Part shown: one piece after another, positions 18,500-27,809 of the stretch
Layout: each line of letters starts with the position of its first letter
How positions within the stretch are numbered: the stretch's first letter is position 1
DNA from: Nevskiales bacterium
GTDB lineage: Bacteria > Pseudomonadota > Gammaproteobacteria > Nevskiales > Nevskiaceae
Direction: 5' to 3'
DNA length: 64,000 bases
NCBI GenBank assembly: GCA_028698335.1
Contig: JAQVDP010000018.1
Coordinates: forward strand, 23,338-87,337
Program-made: the position numbers and the translations under genes
Notes under the pieces: model-generated
Databases searched by the model: none
Seen by the model: only the letters and a program-made list of their open reading frames with translations
What the model was told of the DNA's origin: nothing

Positions 18500-20152
18500 A
18501 TGACCTTTCAGGCTGATCTCGAAAAGCTCTTCGGTCTTACGAACGTCTCCTATAACTACAATCTGTCCAAAGAGGAGCTGTTTCACGAAGCCATCGCAAA
18601 CGACAAGGGCCGCGTCCGCAAAGACGGTCCGTCCGACGAACAGAAGGCCTACGCCACCAAGCTCGGCGTACGCGGTCCGCTGGTCTACTACACCGACCCG
18701 GATTGCACCGGCCGCCGCACCAAGGACACCTACGCCGTTGCGTGGCCCGAGATCAAGGACGACATCTGGTTCAAGGCCGATCTGAACCAGTACGATCCGG
18801 AGCAGTACCAGGCCCTGCTCAAGCGCGTCGTCGATCACCTCAACAGCAAGAAGGCGACCCTGTACGTCCAGGACGTTTTCATGGGATCGGATCCGGACTT
18901 CGCCGTGCCCTACCGCTTCGTCGGCGAGTACGCGACGCACGCAATGTTCGCGCACAACATGTTCCCGAAGGATCTGATGGGCGTGCAGGACGTGGCCGAG
19001 CGCCGCTGGACCATGCTCAACGTCCCGAGCTTCATGTGCGAGCCGCAGCGTGACGGCAGCCGCGCCGAAGCCGCGGTGGTCATCGACACCCGCAACAAGA
19101 TCTGCCTGGTCGCCGGCCGCGCCGACTACTGCGGCGTCGTCAAGAAGACCATCTTCACCGTCGGCAACTACCTGCTGCCGCTGGACGGCCGCCTGTCGAT
19201 GCATTGCTCGGCCAACGTCGGCCCCAATGGCGACGCCGCAATCCTGTTCGGCCTGTCGGGCACCGGCAAGACCACGCTGTCCGCCGATCCCGAACGCCGC
19301 CTGATCGGCGACGACGAGACCATCTGGTCGGACAACGGCCTGTGCAACCTCGAAGACGGTTGCTACGCCAAGCTGATCAATCTCGACAAGGACGCCGAGC
19401 CGATCATCGCCGCCGCGCTGTCGAAGCCGGGCACGATCGTCGAGAACGTTCCGCCGCTGCCGGGCAAGCGCATGGAAGAGTGCGACCCGCAGGAGCTGGA
19501 CCTGACCGACGACTCGATCGCGGAGAACACGCGCTTCTCGTATCCGCTGACCGCGAACCCGAACGTGATGCCCAACGGCCGCGGCCCGCATCCGCAGACC
19601 ATCGTGCTGCTGACCGCCGATGCCTTCGGCGTGCTGCCGCCGATCGCGATTCTCGAACCCAAGGACGTCATGTACCACTTCGTGTCCGGCTTCACGTCGC
19701 GCGTCGCCGGTACCGAAGTCGGCATCACCGAACCGACGCCGACGTTCTCGGCCTGCTTCGGCGGTCCGTTCATGGCCCACAAGCCGAACGTCTACGCCAA
19801 ACTGCTCGCGGACAAGATGGAACACCACCAGGCCCGCTGCATCCTGCTCAACACCGGCTGGCAGGGTGGCCCCTACGGCGTCGGCAAGCGCATCTCGATC
19901 CGGATGACGCGTGCACTGCTCAACGCCGCGCTCAACGGCGAGCTGGACCACGTCGAAACCGAGCTGCACCCGGTGCTGAATCTGAAGATTCCGAAGGAAT
20001 GCCCGGGCGTGCCGTCGGACATGCTCAACCCGCGTGACACCTGGACGGACAAGGACGCCTACGACGCCCAGGCCGCCAGGCTGCGCGACATGTTCCGCGA
20101 AAACTTCAAGGCCAAGGGCTTTGCGGCTTTCGGGATCGAGGAACGCATCTGA
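18500..20152 (+). CDS. pckA: ATP-dependent phosphoenolpyruvate carboxykinase
   Basis: Converts oxaloacetate and ATP to PEP, the gluconeogenic entry step. At 550 residues it is close to the E. coli enzyme (540). The P-loop GLSGTGKTTLSADPERRLIG begins near residue 252 and is the ATP-type PEPCK kinase-1a motif. Other conserved pieces are RFVGEYATHAMFAHNMF, the metal-binding DDE after the P-loop, TSRVAGTE and NTGWQGGPYGVGKR. The start has GAGG 8 nt upstream. It is flanked by a strong terminator and is probably monocistronic. Confidence 0.97.
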   Translation: MTFQADLEKLFGLTNVSYNYNLSKEELFHEAIANDKGRVRKDGPSDEQKAYATKLGVRGPLVYYTDPDCTGRRTKDTYAVAWPEIKDDIWFKADLNQYDPEQYQALLKRVVDHLNSKKATLYVQDVFMGSDPDFAVPYRFVGEYATHAMFAHNMFPKDLMGVQDVAERRWTMLNVPSFMCEPQRDGSRAEAAVVIDTRNKICLVAGRADYCGVVKKTIFTVGNYLLPLDGRLSMHCSANVGPNGDAAILFGLSGTGKTTLSADPERRLIGDDETIWSDNGLCNLEDGCYAKLINLDKDAEPIIAAALSKPGTIVENVPPLPGKRMEECDPQELDLTDDSIAENTRFSYPLTANPNVMPNGRGPHPQTIVLLTADAFGVLPPIAILEPKDVMYHFVSGFTSRVAGTEVGITEPTPTFSACFGGPFMAHKPNVYAKLLADKMEHHQARCILLNTGWQGGPYGVGKRISIRMTRALLNAALNGELDHVETELHPVLNLKIPKECPGVPSDMLNPRDTWTDKDAYDAQAARLRDMFRENFKAKGFAAFGIEERI

Positions 20153-20175
20153 CGCTTCTGCGCTGCTGCAACGAA

Positions 20176-20204
20176 AAACGGCTGCCTCGGCAGCCGTTTT
20201 TTTT
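20176..20204 (+). terminator. Rho-independent terminator of pckA
   Basis: Stem CGGCTGC (20179-20185), loop CTCG, stem GCAGCCG (20190-20196), extended by flanking A/T pairs and followed by a run of T residues to 20204. It lies 24 nt after the pckA stop. Confidence 0.9.
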
Positions 20205-20245
20205 GCACCCGATTCCGCCGGCGGACGGCGGTGGCACGCGAACGA

Positions 20246-20452
20246 TCAGGATGTCGTGCCGCCGAGCAGATCGGCGACGTCCTCACCCGGCTGCCACGGC
20301 CGGCCCAGACGGCTTTCGATGTAATCCCGGATCAAACGCCGCACGACCTGCGACGGCGTCTGGTCCTCGCGCGCGCACAGCTGCTCGAAGACCGCCTTCT
20401 TGTCGGGGTCGATCAGCACCGTCAGCCGCGCTGTCCGCTTCTCCAATGTCAT
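20246..20452 (-). CDS. Small ribbon-helix-helix (CopG-type) DNA-binding protein
   Basis: A 68-residue protein. Residues 5-16 (KRTARLTVLIDP) form the expected beta strand for major-groove contact and residues about 17-48 (KKAVFEQLCARE...VVRRLIRDYIESRL) the two helices of the RHH fold, with a short C-terminal tail. Such proteins are dimeric repressors that often control their own promoter. It is divergent from the Ehr-like hyf operon, so that operon is its likely target (inference). No toxin gene is adjacent, which argues against an antitoxin role. Confidence 0.75.
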   Translation of the reverse strand: MTLEKRTARLTVLIDPDKKAVFEQLCAREDQTPSQVVRRLIRDYIESRLGRPWQPGEDVADLLGGTTS

Positions 20453-20583
20453 TCGTTGATCACTCTACTTACATCGTATGTGCATAGCATGTTAATCTAA
20501 CGCTCATATGTCAACGCTGGTCGCCTTGTCTTTCGACACCGCATCGGACGATCATCCGGTGTCGCCCGTCCATTGCCGGTGCC
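20453..20583. promoter_or_regulatory. AT-rich divergent control region between the RHH gene and hyfB
   Basis: The stretch 20461-20515 is much richer in A/T than its surroundings. On the minus strand TTGACA (20509-20514) could be a -35 for the RHH gene, but the -10 at a 17-nt spacing (CATGCT) is poor. Repeated CATATG / GCATAGCATG / ATCGTATGTG elements could be RHH half-sites. Nearer hyfB, CGACACCG (20534-20541) and CGGTGTCG (20557-20564) form an 8-bp inverted repeat in the leader. Confidence 0.4.
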
Positions 20584-22593
20584 ATGCCTGAGCCATTGAC
20601 TGCCGCGGGACTGCAAGGCGTCGTCGGGATCGCGCTGGCCTGGATCGGCGTCGGAATCCTCGGGCTGCTGCGACCGAATCACGTCGGCATCGTCGCGCGC
20701 CTGCTGTTCCCCGCCGGCGCGCTGCTGGGTCTGGCGATGGCAGTTGTCGCCTTCACCGCCCTGCCGCTGCCGGCGCAGCAGATGGTCCTGCCGATCGGCC
20801 TGCCGGATCTGCCGCTGCACCTGCGCCTCGACGCGCTCTCGGCGTTCTTTCTGGTCCTGCTCGGCAGCGCCTCGGCGGCGATCTCGATCTTCGCCGCCGG
20901 CTATTTCCGCGAGGGCGAAGGTACCGCGCCCGGCCTGCTGTGCCTGCAGTACCACGTCTTTCTCGCCAGCATGTCGCTGGTGCTGGTCGCCGACGACGCC
21001 TACGCGTTCATGGTGGCCTGGGAAACGATGGCGCTGTCCTCCTATTTCCTCGTCACGACGCAGCACCGTATCCCCGAAATCCGCAGGGCCGGCTTCGTCT
21101 ACCTGCTGATCGCCCACGCCGGGGCGCTCGGCATCCTGCTGAGCTTCGGCGTGCTGCAGGGCGGCAGCTGGCAATTCACCTTCGACGCGATGCGCGGTGC
21201 GGCGCTGTCGCCGGGCTGGGCCTCGACTGCCTTTCTGCTGAGCCTGTTCGGTTTCGGCGCCAAGGCCGGCCTGGTCCCGCTGCATGTGTGGCTGCCGGAC
21301 GCGCACCCGGCCGCACCGTCGCCGGTCTCGGCAATGATGAGCGGCGTCATGCTCAAGACCGCGCTGTACGGCGTCCTGCGGGTGAGTTTCGATCTGCTCG
21401 ACCAACCGCTGTGGTGGTGGGGGGCGATCGCTCTGGTACTCGGGCTGTTCAGCGCGCTGTACGGCGTCGCCTTCGCCGCGGTCCAGACCGACATGAAGCG
21501 ACTGCTCGCCTATTCCTCGATCGAGAACATCGGCATTGCGTTCACCGCATTCGGACTGGCGCTGCTGTTCCACTGCTTCGACATGCCGGCCCTGGCCGCA
21601 CTGGCACTCGCGGCAATGCTGTATCACGCCCTCAATCACGCGTTTTTCAAGAGCCTGCTGTTCCTCGCGACCGGGTCGGTGCTGCATGCGACGCACGAAC
21701 GCAGTCTCGGCAAGCTCGGCGGCCTGATCGGGCGCATGCCCTGGGTCGCCTGGCTGGCGCTGATCGGCACGCTGGCGATCGCCGGGCTGCCGCCGCTCAA
21801 CGGCTTCGTGTCCGAATGGATGCTGTTGCAGAGCTTCCTGTTCACCCCGCAGATTCCGCAACCCTTCGTCAACATGCTGATCCCGCTGGGCGCCGCCGCG
21901 CTGGCCCTGGTCGCCGCGCTGGCCGCCTACGTGATGGTCAAGTTCTACGGCGTGATCTTCCTTGGCCAGATGCGCGAGCCGCAGCTGGCCGAGGCGCGCG
22001 ACTGCGGCCGGCTCGAGCGCCTCGGCCTCGGCGTCCTGGCGCTGGGCTGCGTGCTGCTCGGCCTGGCCCCCGGTTGGGTGCTGGGGCAGATCGACCCGAT
22101 CAGCCAGCTGCTCCTCGGCAACGGTCTGTCGCCCGCCGGACACGGCATCTGGCAGCTCACCCCGCTGTCCGCCGAACGCGCCTCCTACGGCCCGATCGTG
22201 TTCCTGCTCGGCGCGGTGCTGGTCGTGGCACTGACCTATTTCGTCGTACGCCGCCTCTATCACGGCCGCATCCGTCGCGCACCGGCCTGGGATTGCGGCT
22301 TCCCCGCCCAGAATGCGCGCATGCAGGACAGCGCGGAAGGCTTCGGTCACCCGATCCGCCACATCTTCGCGCCGCTGTTCAGCATGCGCCGCCAGCTGCC
22401 CTCCCCCTTCGATCGCAATCCGCGCTATCGGGTCGACGTCGAGGATCGCTTCTGGACCGCGCTGTATCTGCCGCTGGCGCGCGGGGTCGAACGCGCCGCC
22501 GAATGGGTCGGCCGGCTGCAGCAGGGCCGCATCGCCGCGTATCTGCTGTACAGCTTCCTGACGCTGACAGCCCTGCTGGTGATCGTGCTGTGA
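20584..22593 (+). CDS. hyfB: HyfB-like proton-translocating antiporter subunit of an Ehr complex
   Basis: A 669-residue membrane protein of the NuoL/M/N-Mrp family with about 16 hydrophobic helices. Conserved transport residues are visible: Glu in MVAWETMALSSYFLV (TM5), Lys in FGFGAKAGLVPLHVWLPDAH (TM7), and Lys in MKRLLAYSSIENIG. The longer C-terminal extension ends in an extra helix, as in HyfB. It should pump protons or sodium, driven by the hydrophilic HyfG/HyfI arm. First gene of the six-gene unit; its TGA overlaps the next GTG. The start ATG at 20584 has only a weak ribosome site. Confidence 0.85.
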   Translation: MPEPLTAAGLQGVVGIALAWIGVGILGLLRPNHVGIVARLLFPAGALLGLAMAVVAFTALPLPAQQMVLPIGLPDLPLHLRLDALSAFFLVLLGSASAAISIFAAGYFREGEGTAPGLLCLQYHVFLASMSLVLVADDAYAFMVAWETMALSSYFLVTTQHRIPEIRRAGFVYLLIAHAGALGILLSFGVLQGGSWQFTFDAMRGAALSPGWASTAFLLSLFGFGAKAGLVPLHVWLPDAHPAAPSPVSAMMSGVMLKTALYGVLRVSFDLLDQPLWWWGAIALVLGLFSALYGVAFAAVQTDMKRLLAYSSIENIGIAFTAFGLALLFHCFDMPALAALALAAMLYHALNHAFFKSLLFLATGSVLHATHERSLGKLGGLIGRMPWVAWLALIGTLAIAGLPPLNGFVSEWMLLQSFLFTPQIPQPFVNMLIPLGAAALALVAALAAYVMVKFYGVIFLGQMREPQLAEARDCGRLERLGLGVLALGCVLLGLAPGWVLGQIDPISQLLLGNGLSPAGHGIWQLTPLSAERASYGPIVFLLGAVLVVALTYFVVRRLYHGRIRRAPAWDCGFPAQNARMQDSAEGFGHPIRHIFAPLFSMRRQLPSPFDRNPRYRVDVEDRFWTALYLPLARGVERAAEWVGRLQQGRIAAYLLYSFLTLTALLVIVL

Positions 22594-23561
22594 ACAGCGT
22601 CGCCATCCTCACCCAGGCACTCGAAGTCGTGGCGGCGATCGCGCTGGCGCCGATGCTGACCGGTTGGGTCAACCAGTGCCGGGCGTGGCTGTCGAACCGC
22701 CGCGCGCCCCCGCTGCTGCAGCCCTACCGCGCGCTGCGCAAGCTCCTGCACAAGGACGTGGTGCTGGCCGAGAACGCATCACCGCTGTTCCGCGCAGTGC
22801 CCTACATCCTGTTCGGCGCGATGGCCACCGCCGCCGCGATCATCCCGTCCCTGAGCACCGATCTGCCGTTTGGCACCGCCGCCGATGCGATCGCGCTGGT
22901 CGGACTGTTCGCCACCGCGCGTGTCTTCATCGCGCTGGCGGCGATGGATGTCGGCACCGCCTTCGGCTCGCTCGGCGCCCGTCGCGAGATGATGATCGGA
23001 TTCCTCGCCGAACCGGCGCTGCTGATGGTGGTGTTCACCGCTTCGCTGATCTGCGGCAGCACCGCGCTGCCGACGATCGCCGAGACGCTGGTCGGGCGCA
23101 GTCTGGCGATCTATCCGAGCCTGGCGTTCGCGGCGGTTGCGTTCGTGATGGTGGCGCTGGCGGAAAACGCGCGCATCCCGATCGACAACCCGACGACGCA
23201 CCTCGAGCTGACGATGATCCACGAGGCGATGGTGCTCGAATACTCGGGACGTCATCTCGCCCTGATCGAATGGGCCAGCGCCCTGAAGCTGTTCAACTAC
23301 GCCTGTATCGGCATCGCCCTGTTCGGGCCCTGGGGCCTGTCGGGCAGTACCGCCGAGGCGACTTCGCCGATGCTTGCGCTGGGACTGGCGTTGCCGGTCC
23401 TCGGACTGAAGCTGATGCTGCTCGGCGCCGGCCTCGCGCTGATGGAGACGCTCAGTGCCAAGCTGCGCCTGTTCCGGGCGCCGGAGTATCTGGCGATGGC
23501 ATTCCTGCTCGGCGTGCTCGGCCTGCTGGTCCACCTGCTGCTGTGGGGAGGCGCGCAATGA
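22590..23561 (+). CDS. hyfC: HyfC-like membrane subunit (NuoH family)
   Basis: A 323-residue membrane protein related to NuoH/EchB, which anchors the hydrophilic arm and connects it to the ion channel. The motif ENARIPIDNPTTHLELTMIH (about residues 192-211) is the hydrogenase-type NuoH signature with conserved acidic residues. It starts with GTG in a GTGA overlap with hyfB and ends in an ATGA overlap with hyfE. Confidence 0.88.
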   Translation: MNSVAILTQALEVVAAIALAPMLTGWVNQCRAWLSNRRAPPLLQPYRALRKLLHKDVVLAENASPLFRAVPYILFGAMATAAAIIPSLSTDLPFGTAADAIALVGLFATARVFIALAAMDVGTAFGSLGARREMMIGFLAEPALLMVVFTASLICGSTALPTIAETLVGRSLAIYPSLAFAAVAFVMVALAENARIPIDNPTTHLELTMIHEAMVLEYSGRHLALIEWASALKLFNYACIGIALFGPWGLSGSTAEATSPMLALGLALPVLGLKLMLLGAGLALMETLSAKLRLFRAPEYLAMAFLLGVLGLLVHLLLWGGAQ

Positions 23562-24220
23562 ACCTGCCCCTGAGCGCCCAGCTGATCCATCTGCTTGCGG
23601 CCGTGCTGCTGCTGCTGTCGTTCGCGATGCTGGCGCAGCGGCGCGTGCTGAGTCTGGTGAATCTGTTCGCGCTGCAGGGGGCGGTCCTGGTGGCGTCGAC
23701 GACGATCGTCGCCCACAGCTCCGGCCAGCACCACCTGTACTACTCGGCGGGCCTGACCCTGCTGCTGAAGGTACTGCTGCTGCCGGCGATCCTGCACCGT
23801 CTGATCCGGCGGCTGGAAGTGCGCTGGGACACCGAGACCCTGGTCAATATTCCGACGACGCTGCTGATCGGCCTGGCCGTCGTGATCTTCTCGTTCGGCC
23901 TCGCGCAGCCGATCTCGCAGTTCGCCGAGACCATCACCCGCAGCACTCTCGGCATCGCGATCGCAATGGTGCTGCTGGCGTTCCTGATGATGATCATGCG
24001 CCGCAAGGCGGTGTCGCAGGTCATCGGCTTCCTGTCGATGGAGAACGGCCTGTTCTTCGCGGCGACCAGCGCGACCTACGGCATGCCGATGGTCGTCGAA
24101 CTCGGCATCGCACTCGACGTGCTGGTCGGCGTCTTCATCCTGGGCATCTTCTTCTTCCAGATCCGCGAGCAGTTCGAAAGTCTCGACCTGCATCACCTCG
24201 AATCGCTCAAGGAGGACTAG
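23558..24220 (+). CDS. hyfE: HyfE-like membrane subunit (NuoK-like)
   Basis: A 220-residue membrane protein with about six helices. The C-terminal half (SMENGLFFAATSATYGMPMV, then LDVLVGVFILGIFFF) resembles NuoK/MrpC and carries the conserved membrane Glu of SMENG. In hydrogenase-4 type complexes HyfE occupies this operon position. It overlaps hyfC by 4 nt and is followed by hyfF after 3 nt. Confidence 0.85.
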   Translation: MNLPLSAQLIHLLAAVLLLLSFAMLAQRRVLSLVNLFALQGAVLVASTTIVAHSSGQHHLYYSAGLTLLLKVLLLPAILHRLIRRLEVRWDTETLVNIPTTLLIGLAVVIFSFGLAQPISQFAETITRSTLGIAIAMVLLAFLMMIMRRKAVSQVIGFLSMENGLFFAATSATYGMPMVVELGIALDVLVGVFILGIFFFQIREQFESLDLHHLESLKED

Positions 24221-24223
24221 ATC

Positions 24224-25675
24224 GTGGAACTGCTGATCGTCCTGGGACTCCCGCTGGCCGGTGCCGCGCTGCTGGCGCTGTACGGCGCGCGCGGATGGGC
24301 GACCGAGCTGAACGTCGGCATCAGCCTGGCGACGCTGCTCGCCGCAGCGGCGCTGACGGCGCGCGTCATCGCCGAAGGTCCGATGCTGGCGCTGGACGAG
24401 CAGTTCTTCGTCGATCCCTTCAACGTGTTCCTGGTCGCACTGACGGCGCTGGTCGGCTTCACCACCGCATTGTTCTCACGCCCGTACATGCGCATCGAGC
24501 AGGACCACGGCCGCCTCAATCCGCTGCGGCTGCGCCTGTACCACAGCATGTATCAGCTGTTCATGTTCACGATGCTGCTGGCGCTGCTGACCAACAATCT
24601 GGGCCTACTGTGGGTTGCGATGGAGGCGGCAACGCTGTCGACGGTGCTGCTGGTGTCGCTGTACCGGACACCGGCAAGCCTGGAGGCGGCGTGGAAGTAC
24701 TTCATCCTCTGCGGCGTCGGCATCGCCCAGGCGCTGTTCGGCACGATCCTGCTGTACTTCGCCGCCGAACGCGTCCTCGGCAGCGAGGGCATGACCGCGC
24801 TGCTGTGGACGCACCTGGACGCGGTCAAGGGCCAGCTCGAACCGACGGTCCTGATCATCGCCTTCGTGTTCCTGCTGGTCGGCTACGGCACCAAGGTCGG
24901 CCTCGCGCCGCTGCACAACTGGCTGCCGGATGCGCATGCCGAGGGGCCGACGCCGGTATCGGCGGTGCTGTCCGGCCTGTTGCTGAACGTCGCGCTGTAC
25001 GCGGTCGTCCGCTGCAAGGTTCTGGTCGAGGGCTCGATCCGCTCGGAGCTGCCGGGGCGGATGCTGATGGTGTTCGGACTGCTGTCGGTGATCGTCGCCG
25101 CGTTTCTGCTGTGGCGGCAACGCGACATCAAGCGTCTGTTCGGCTACTCGTCGATCGAGCACATGGGCATCATCACCTTCGCGTTCGGCATGGGCGGTGC
25201 GGTCGCCAACTTCGCCGCGCTGCTGCACATGACCGTGCATTCGCTGACCAAGAGCGCGATCTTCTTCGCCGTCGGGCATGCCACGCAGAAGGCGGGTACG
25301 CAGGTCATCGACGACATCCGCGGGCTGCTGTCGCTGTCGCCCGCGATCGGCTGGAGCCTGATGCTCGGCGGTCTGGCGATCCTCGGCATGCCCCCCTTCG
25401 GCGTCTTCGCCAGCGAATTCCTGATCCTGACCACCGCGATGCGCGACCATCCGTGGGCGACCCCGATCCTGCTGCTGGGACTCGCGGTCGCATTCGCGGC
25501 GATCTTCCGCAAGGTTCAACCCATGGTGTTCGGCGACCCGAGCGTGAACCCGCTGCCGCACCGGCCGGCGCTGGTCCCGGTGTTCGTCCACCTCGGCCTG
25601 GTGCTGATGCTGGGCCTGTACATCCCACCGTTTCTGGCGAACTGGTATCGGCTCGCCGCCGCGCTGATCGGGTGA
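24224..25675 (+). CDS. hyfF: HyfF-like proton-translocating antiporter subunit
   Basis: A second NuoL/M/N-type subunit (483 residues, about 14 helices). It has WVAMEAATLSTVLLV with the TM5 Glu, GYGTKVGLAPLHNWLPDAHA with the TM7 Lys and IKRLFGYSSIEHMG. It starts at GTG with a strong site, AAGGAGG, just inside the end of hyfE. Two antiporter-type subunits (HyfB and HyfF) imply more than one ion pathway in the complex. Confidence 0.87.
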   Translation: MELLIVLGLPLAGAALLALYGARGWATELNVGISLATLLAAAALTARVIAEGPMLALDEQFFVDPFNVFLVALTALVGFTTALFSRPYMRIEQDHGRLNPLRLRLYHSMYQLFMFTMLLALLTNNLGLLWVAMEAATLSTVLLVSLYRTPASLEAAWKYFILCGVGIAQALFGTILLYFAAERVLGSEGMTALLWTHLDAVKGQLEPTVLIIAFVFLLVGYGTKVGLAPLHNWLPDAHAEGPTPVSAVLSGLLLNVALYAVVRCKVLVEGSIRSELPGRMLMVFGLLSVIVAAFLLWRQRDIKRLFGYSSIEHMGIITFAFGMGGAVANFAALLHMTVHSLTKSAIFFAVGHATQKAGTQVIDDIRGLLSLSPAIGWSLMLGGLAILGMPPFGVFASEFLILTTAMRDHPWATPILLLGLAVAFAAIFRKVQPMVFGDPSVNPLPHRPALVPVFVHLGLVLMLGLYIPPFLANWYRLAAALIG

Positions 25676-25679
25676 CACG

Positions 25680-27206
25680 ATGACTCCGACCCGCAGCCGC
25701 CACGCCGCACCACCCCTCGCCCTCGAACGGGTCGTCCGCAGCCACTGGACCCTCGGCGCCCGCAGCCTGCGCGACGCCGGCGCCTCGCTGATGGCGCTGT
25801 GGGGCAGCGACGCGCGCGACACCGGGGACGGCTTCCTGCTGCGGGCGGCATTCCTGCAGGCGGACCGGATCAGCGTGCGCGAACTGGCGGTCGACCCGGA
25901 AGACCCGCGCGTTCCGAGCCTTGCCGAGATCTATCCGGCCGCGGCCCGGATGGAACGCGCGAATTTCGACCTGCTCGGCATCCGCGCCGAAGGCGACGAC
26001 GCCCGCCCATGGCTGCGCCACGGCGCCTGGCCTGCCGGGGTTCACCCCCTGTGTCGGGATGTCGCGGCAGACAGCCGCTGGCCGGCGCAGACCGACGACT
26101 ACCCCTTCGTCCGCGTCGACGGTGACGGCGTCCACGAAATTCCGGTCGGCCCGGTCCATGCCGGCATCATCGAACCCGGCCACTTCCGGTTCTCGGTAGT
26201 CGGCGAAAAGGTGCTGCGCCTGGAGGAACGCCTCGGCTACGTTCACAAGGGCATCGAGAAGCGCTTCGAGGCAATGTCCCTGCACGAGGCCCACCGCCTG
26301 GCCGCGCGCATCTCCGGCGACTCGGCGGCAGCCTACGCCTGGGCCTACTGCATGGCACTGGAGCAGCTTGCGGGCGCGACCGTTCCGCCACGGAGCCTGC
26401 AGCTGCGCGCCGTGCTGCTGGAACGCGAACGCGTCGCCAATCATCTCGGCGACCTTGGCGCACTCGGCAACGACGCCGGATTCGGATTCGGCCTGACCCA
26501 GTTCTCGAAGCTCAAGGAGCAGCTGCTGCGCGTCAATGCGGCAGCCTTCGGCGCGCGCTATCCGATGGACTGGATCGTTCCCGGCGGCGTCGCCGCGGAC
26601 GTCGACCGCTCTGCCATCGAACAGCTGATCGAACAACACGACGCACTGGCGGACGAAGTCCGCGAACTGCATGCGATCTACGACGAACACGCGGGTGTCC
26701 AGGACCGCTTCGTCAGTACCGGACGCGTCAGCCCCGAACTGGCGGCGCGACTGGATCTGGCCGGCCTCGCCGCGCGTGCCAGCGGCCGCGGACAGGATCT
26801 GCGCCGCGACCTCGCGCTGGCACCCTACGACGACCTCGACGTGCAGGTCGCCGGCAGCCGGCTGGGCGACGTCGCCGCGCGCGTCGCGGTGCGCTTCGAC
26901 GAGCTGCTCGAATCGCTGCGCCTGGGCACCCGCCTGCTGCACGAACTCGCGCAGGGCCCGGTCAGCACCACGCTGCCGCCGGCCGCAGCCGGGCGCCTCG
27001 CGATCGGCGCGGTCGAGGGCTGGCGCGGCCCGGTGCTGATCGCGCTGGAGGCCGGCACGGACGGCCGGGTCCGGCGCTGCCACCCGCAGGATCCGTCGTG
27101 GCGGAACTGGCCGGCGCTGGAGCACGCGATCATCGGCAACATCGTTCCCGACTTCCCGCTGATCAACAAGTCGTTCAACCTGTCCTACAGCGGCGCGGAC
27201 CTGTAG
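25680..27206 (+). CDS. hyfG: HyfG-like large subunit (NuoCD-type) without NiFe ligands
   Basis: A 508-residue protein combining a NuoC-like N-terminal domain (to about residue 150) with a NuoD/hydrogenase-large-subunit domain (IPVGPVHAGIIEPGHFRF, GYVHKGIEKRFE). In real [NiFe] hydrogenases RxCGxC and C-terminal DPCxxC bind the metal site. Here the first motif reads R210-I-S212-G-D-S215, both cysteines replaced by serine, and the C-terminus (DFPLINKSFNLSYSGADL) has no cysteine pair. It also ends without a cleavable tail. The protein therefore cannot hold a NiFe site and belongs with energy-converting hydrogenase-related (Ehr) complexes or complex I-like proteins. The electron donor or acceptor is unknown. 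Confidence 0.88.
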   Translation: MTPTRSRHAAPPLALERVVRSHWTLGARSLRDAGASLMALWGSDARDTGDGFLLRAAFLQADRISVRELAVDPEDPRVPSLAEIYPAAARMERANFDLLGIRAEGDDARPWLRHGAWPAGVHPLCRDVAADSRWPAQTDDYPFVRVDGDGVHEIPVGPVHAGIIEPGHFRFSVVGEKVLRLEERLGYVHKGIEKRFEAMSLHEAHRLAARISGDSAAAYAWAYCMALEQLAGATVPPRSLQLRAVLLERERVANHLGDLGALGNDAGFGFGLTQFSKLKEQLLRVNAAAFGARYPMDWIVPGGVAADVDRSAIEQLIEQHDALADEVRELHAIYDEHAGVQDRFVSTGRVSPELAARLDLAGLAARASGRGQDLRRDLALAPYDDLDVQVAGSRLGDVAARVAVRFDELLESLRLGTRLLHELAQGPVSTTLPPAAAGRLAIGAVEGWRGPVLIALEAGTDGRVRRCHPQDPSWRNWPALEHAIIGNIVPDFPLINKSFNLSYSGADL

Positions 27207-27217
27207 GCCCATCGACC

Positions 27218-27730
27218 ATGCTCGACATTCTCAAGCACATCGCCCGCACCGGCATCCTCAGCGAGACGCCGCCCAGGCTCGCCGACCTGCAACGGACCGA
27301 ACGCGAGCTGCAGGCACGGATCCGCCAGGTGCTCGGTCGCGCACTGGCGATCCGCCAGGTCGATGCCGGCTCCTGCAACGGCTGCGAACTCGAGATCCAG
27401 GCGCTGCACAACCCCTACTACAACCTCGAGGGCGACGGGATCCATTTCGTCGCCAGCCCGCGGCACGCCGACCTGCTGCTGGTGACCGGCCCCGTCACGC
27501 GCCACATGGAGACCGCGCTCCGGCGGACCTACGATGCCGCCCCGGACCCGAAGCTGGTCGTCGCCGTCGGCGATTGCGGCTGCGACGGCGGCGTGTTTGC
27601 GCCGAGTTACGCCTGCGTCGGTCCGGTCAGCGCGGTGATCCCGGTCGACGTCAGCGTGCCCGGCTGCCCGCCGGACCCGCTGGCGATCCTCGCCGGCATC
27701 TTCGCCGCGGTCGACCACCGCCGTCCCTGA
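27218..27730 (+). CDS. hyfI: HyfI-like small subunit (NuoB family), 4Fe-4S binding
   Basis: A 170-residue NuoB-type protein. Cluster ligands are present: C53 and C56 (GSCNGCELE), C120 (VGDCGC) and C150 (VPGCPPDP), with extra cysteines C122 and C133. It should hold the proximal (N2-like) 4Fe-4S cluster against HyfG. The intact cluster next to a NiFe-less HyfG means the module probably still moves electrons. Last gene of the unit; no hyfA/hyfH ferredoxin-type subunit or hydrogenase maturation gene follows. Confidence 0.88.
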   Translation: MLDILKHIARTGILSETPPRLADLQRTERELQARIRQVLGRALAIRQVDAGSCNGCELEIQALHNPYYNLEGDGIHFVASPRHADLLLVTGPVTRHMETALRRTYDAAPDPKLVVAVGDCGCDGGVFAPSYACVGPVSAVIPVDVSVPGCPPDPLAILAGIFAAVDHRRP

Positions 27731-27809
27731 CGGCTGCGGCGACGCCGACACACCCCGGTCGCGTACCCGGTCACGACGCGTGTCATCCGCCCGCGCTAAG
27801 ATCGGGGTC

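Noticed and set aside
20497..22362. 621-codon minus-strand frame opposite hyfB
   Set aside because: Shadow of a clear membrane subunit; the product is a Gln/Arg/Glu-rich string without domains.
25680..27730. Functional [NiFe] hydrogenase large and small subunits
   Set aside because: HyfG lacks all four metal-ligand cysteines and no maturation genes are present, so hydrogenase activity is not supported.
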